A DNA stretch of 64,000 nucleotides from an uncultured Bacteroidia bacterium (GTDB lineage Bacteria > Bacteroidota > Bacteroidia > Bacteroidales > UBA932). Both the position numbers and the translations under genes were made by a program. The stretch is taken from NCBI GenBank assembly GCA_902789245.1, contig CADAND010000003.1, positions 1-64,000 on the forward strand. The letters run 5' to 3'. The notes under the pieces were generated by a model. That model was not told where the DNA came from. It saw nothing but the letters and a program-made list of their open reading frames with translations, and searched no databases. This document shows, in pieces, positions 63,797 to 64,000 of the stretch. How positions within the stretch are numbered: position 1 is the stretch's first letter; each line of letters starts with the position of its first letter.

Positions 63797-64000
63797 ATGA
63801 AGAAGGCCATATTATTTATCACCGCCTGCATTTTCCTTTGCGGCGTTGCGGGTGCCCAGGAGAAAGTCCGGAACCCGAAAGACAAGACGCAGTACAACTC
63901 CGTGTTCGATCTCTTGCGCGCCGAGCCCGGCGTAATCGTAAGCCCAGGCGGCGGCAATGGCGACATGCCCAAGATTCTCATTCGGGGCGTCTCCACGAAC
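63797..64000 (+). CDS. TonB plug-domain protein, partial (5' end only)
   Basis: The first 68 codons run off the right edge. A signal peptide (MKKAILFITACIFLCGVAGAQ) is followed by NSVFDLLRAEPGVIVSPGG and a segment PKILIRGVSTN, which matches the plug-domain signature of SusC/TonB-dependent receptors. It is either the start of a receptor without the usual N-terminal beta-sandwich, or one of the short plug-only proteins found in Bacteroidetes. Confidence 0.7.
   Translation, partial: MKKAILFITACIFLCGVAGAQEKVRNPKDKTQYNSVFDLLRAEPGVIVSPGGGNGDMPKILIRGVSTN

Overview
The window looks like chromosomal DNA from a GC-rich member of the Bacteroidales, probably an uncultured gut or rumen lineage. The evidence is a SusC/SusD polysaccharide locus, many secreted lipoproteins, Bacteroidetes-type promoters (-7 box TAnnTTTG, sometimes with a TTTG element about 19 bp upstream), the gene order trpBEGDCFA, and families largely confined to this phylum (DUF4251, DUF6377, the DUF5117-type met-zincin). 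There are no phage genes, transposases or CRISPR arrays.

Layout. 1-2.5 kb: a BlaI-type repressor and an M56 (BlaR1-like) membrane protease with an ExbD-like C-terminal region, behind an operator-bearing promoter. 2.4-12.4 kb: secreted esterase, large met-zincin protease, small lipoproteins, tRNA-Ser(GCU), alkaline phosphatase. 10.8-23.9 kb: a beta-glucan (laminarin-type) utilisation locus with a DUF6377 membrane regulator, SusC, SusD, a PKD glycan-binding lipoprotein, and GH16, GH3 and GH30 enzymes. 23.9-28.4 kb: C69 dipeptidase, a small secreted protein, pheS, then a queuosine pair (precursor transporter and queF) behind a probable preQ1-I riboswitch. 28.4-34.5 kb: AraC regulator divergent from a TolC/HlyD/two-permease exporter. 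34.5-39.2 kb: an SDR enzyme, aconitase and citrate synthase.

39.3-45.9 kb holds a complete tryptophan operon on the minus strand. Its leader encodes a 19-residue peptide with three consecutive Trp codons, followed by a terminator hairpin, which is the layout of transcription attenuation. 46-49.5 kb: an S9 peptidase and a DUF554 membrane protein, then a candidate small RNA unit. 49.8-60.5 kb: two convergent operons, one a compact fatty-acid/polyene-type assembly set (ACP, dehydratase, degenerate ketosynthase, ketosynthase, ketoreductase, lipoprotein), the other an eight-gene operon for a TolC/HlyD/ABC exporter plus a nitroreductase and a metallo-beta-lactamase-fold hydrolase. The window ends with a small outer-membrane barrel protein, a DPP-IV-type peptidase and the start of a TonB-plug protein.

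The most unusual points are: (i) the trp leader; (ii) a 113-bp non-coding element present twice (2395-2507 and 41457-41569) with identical internal spacing, one copy overlapping the trpC start; (iii) the preQ1-like aptamer; (iv) four start codons lying exactly 7 nt after a -7 box, implying leaderless mRNAs; (v) the minimal ACP/ketosynthase set facing a dedicated exporter.
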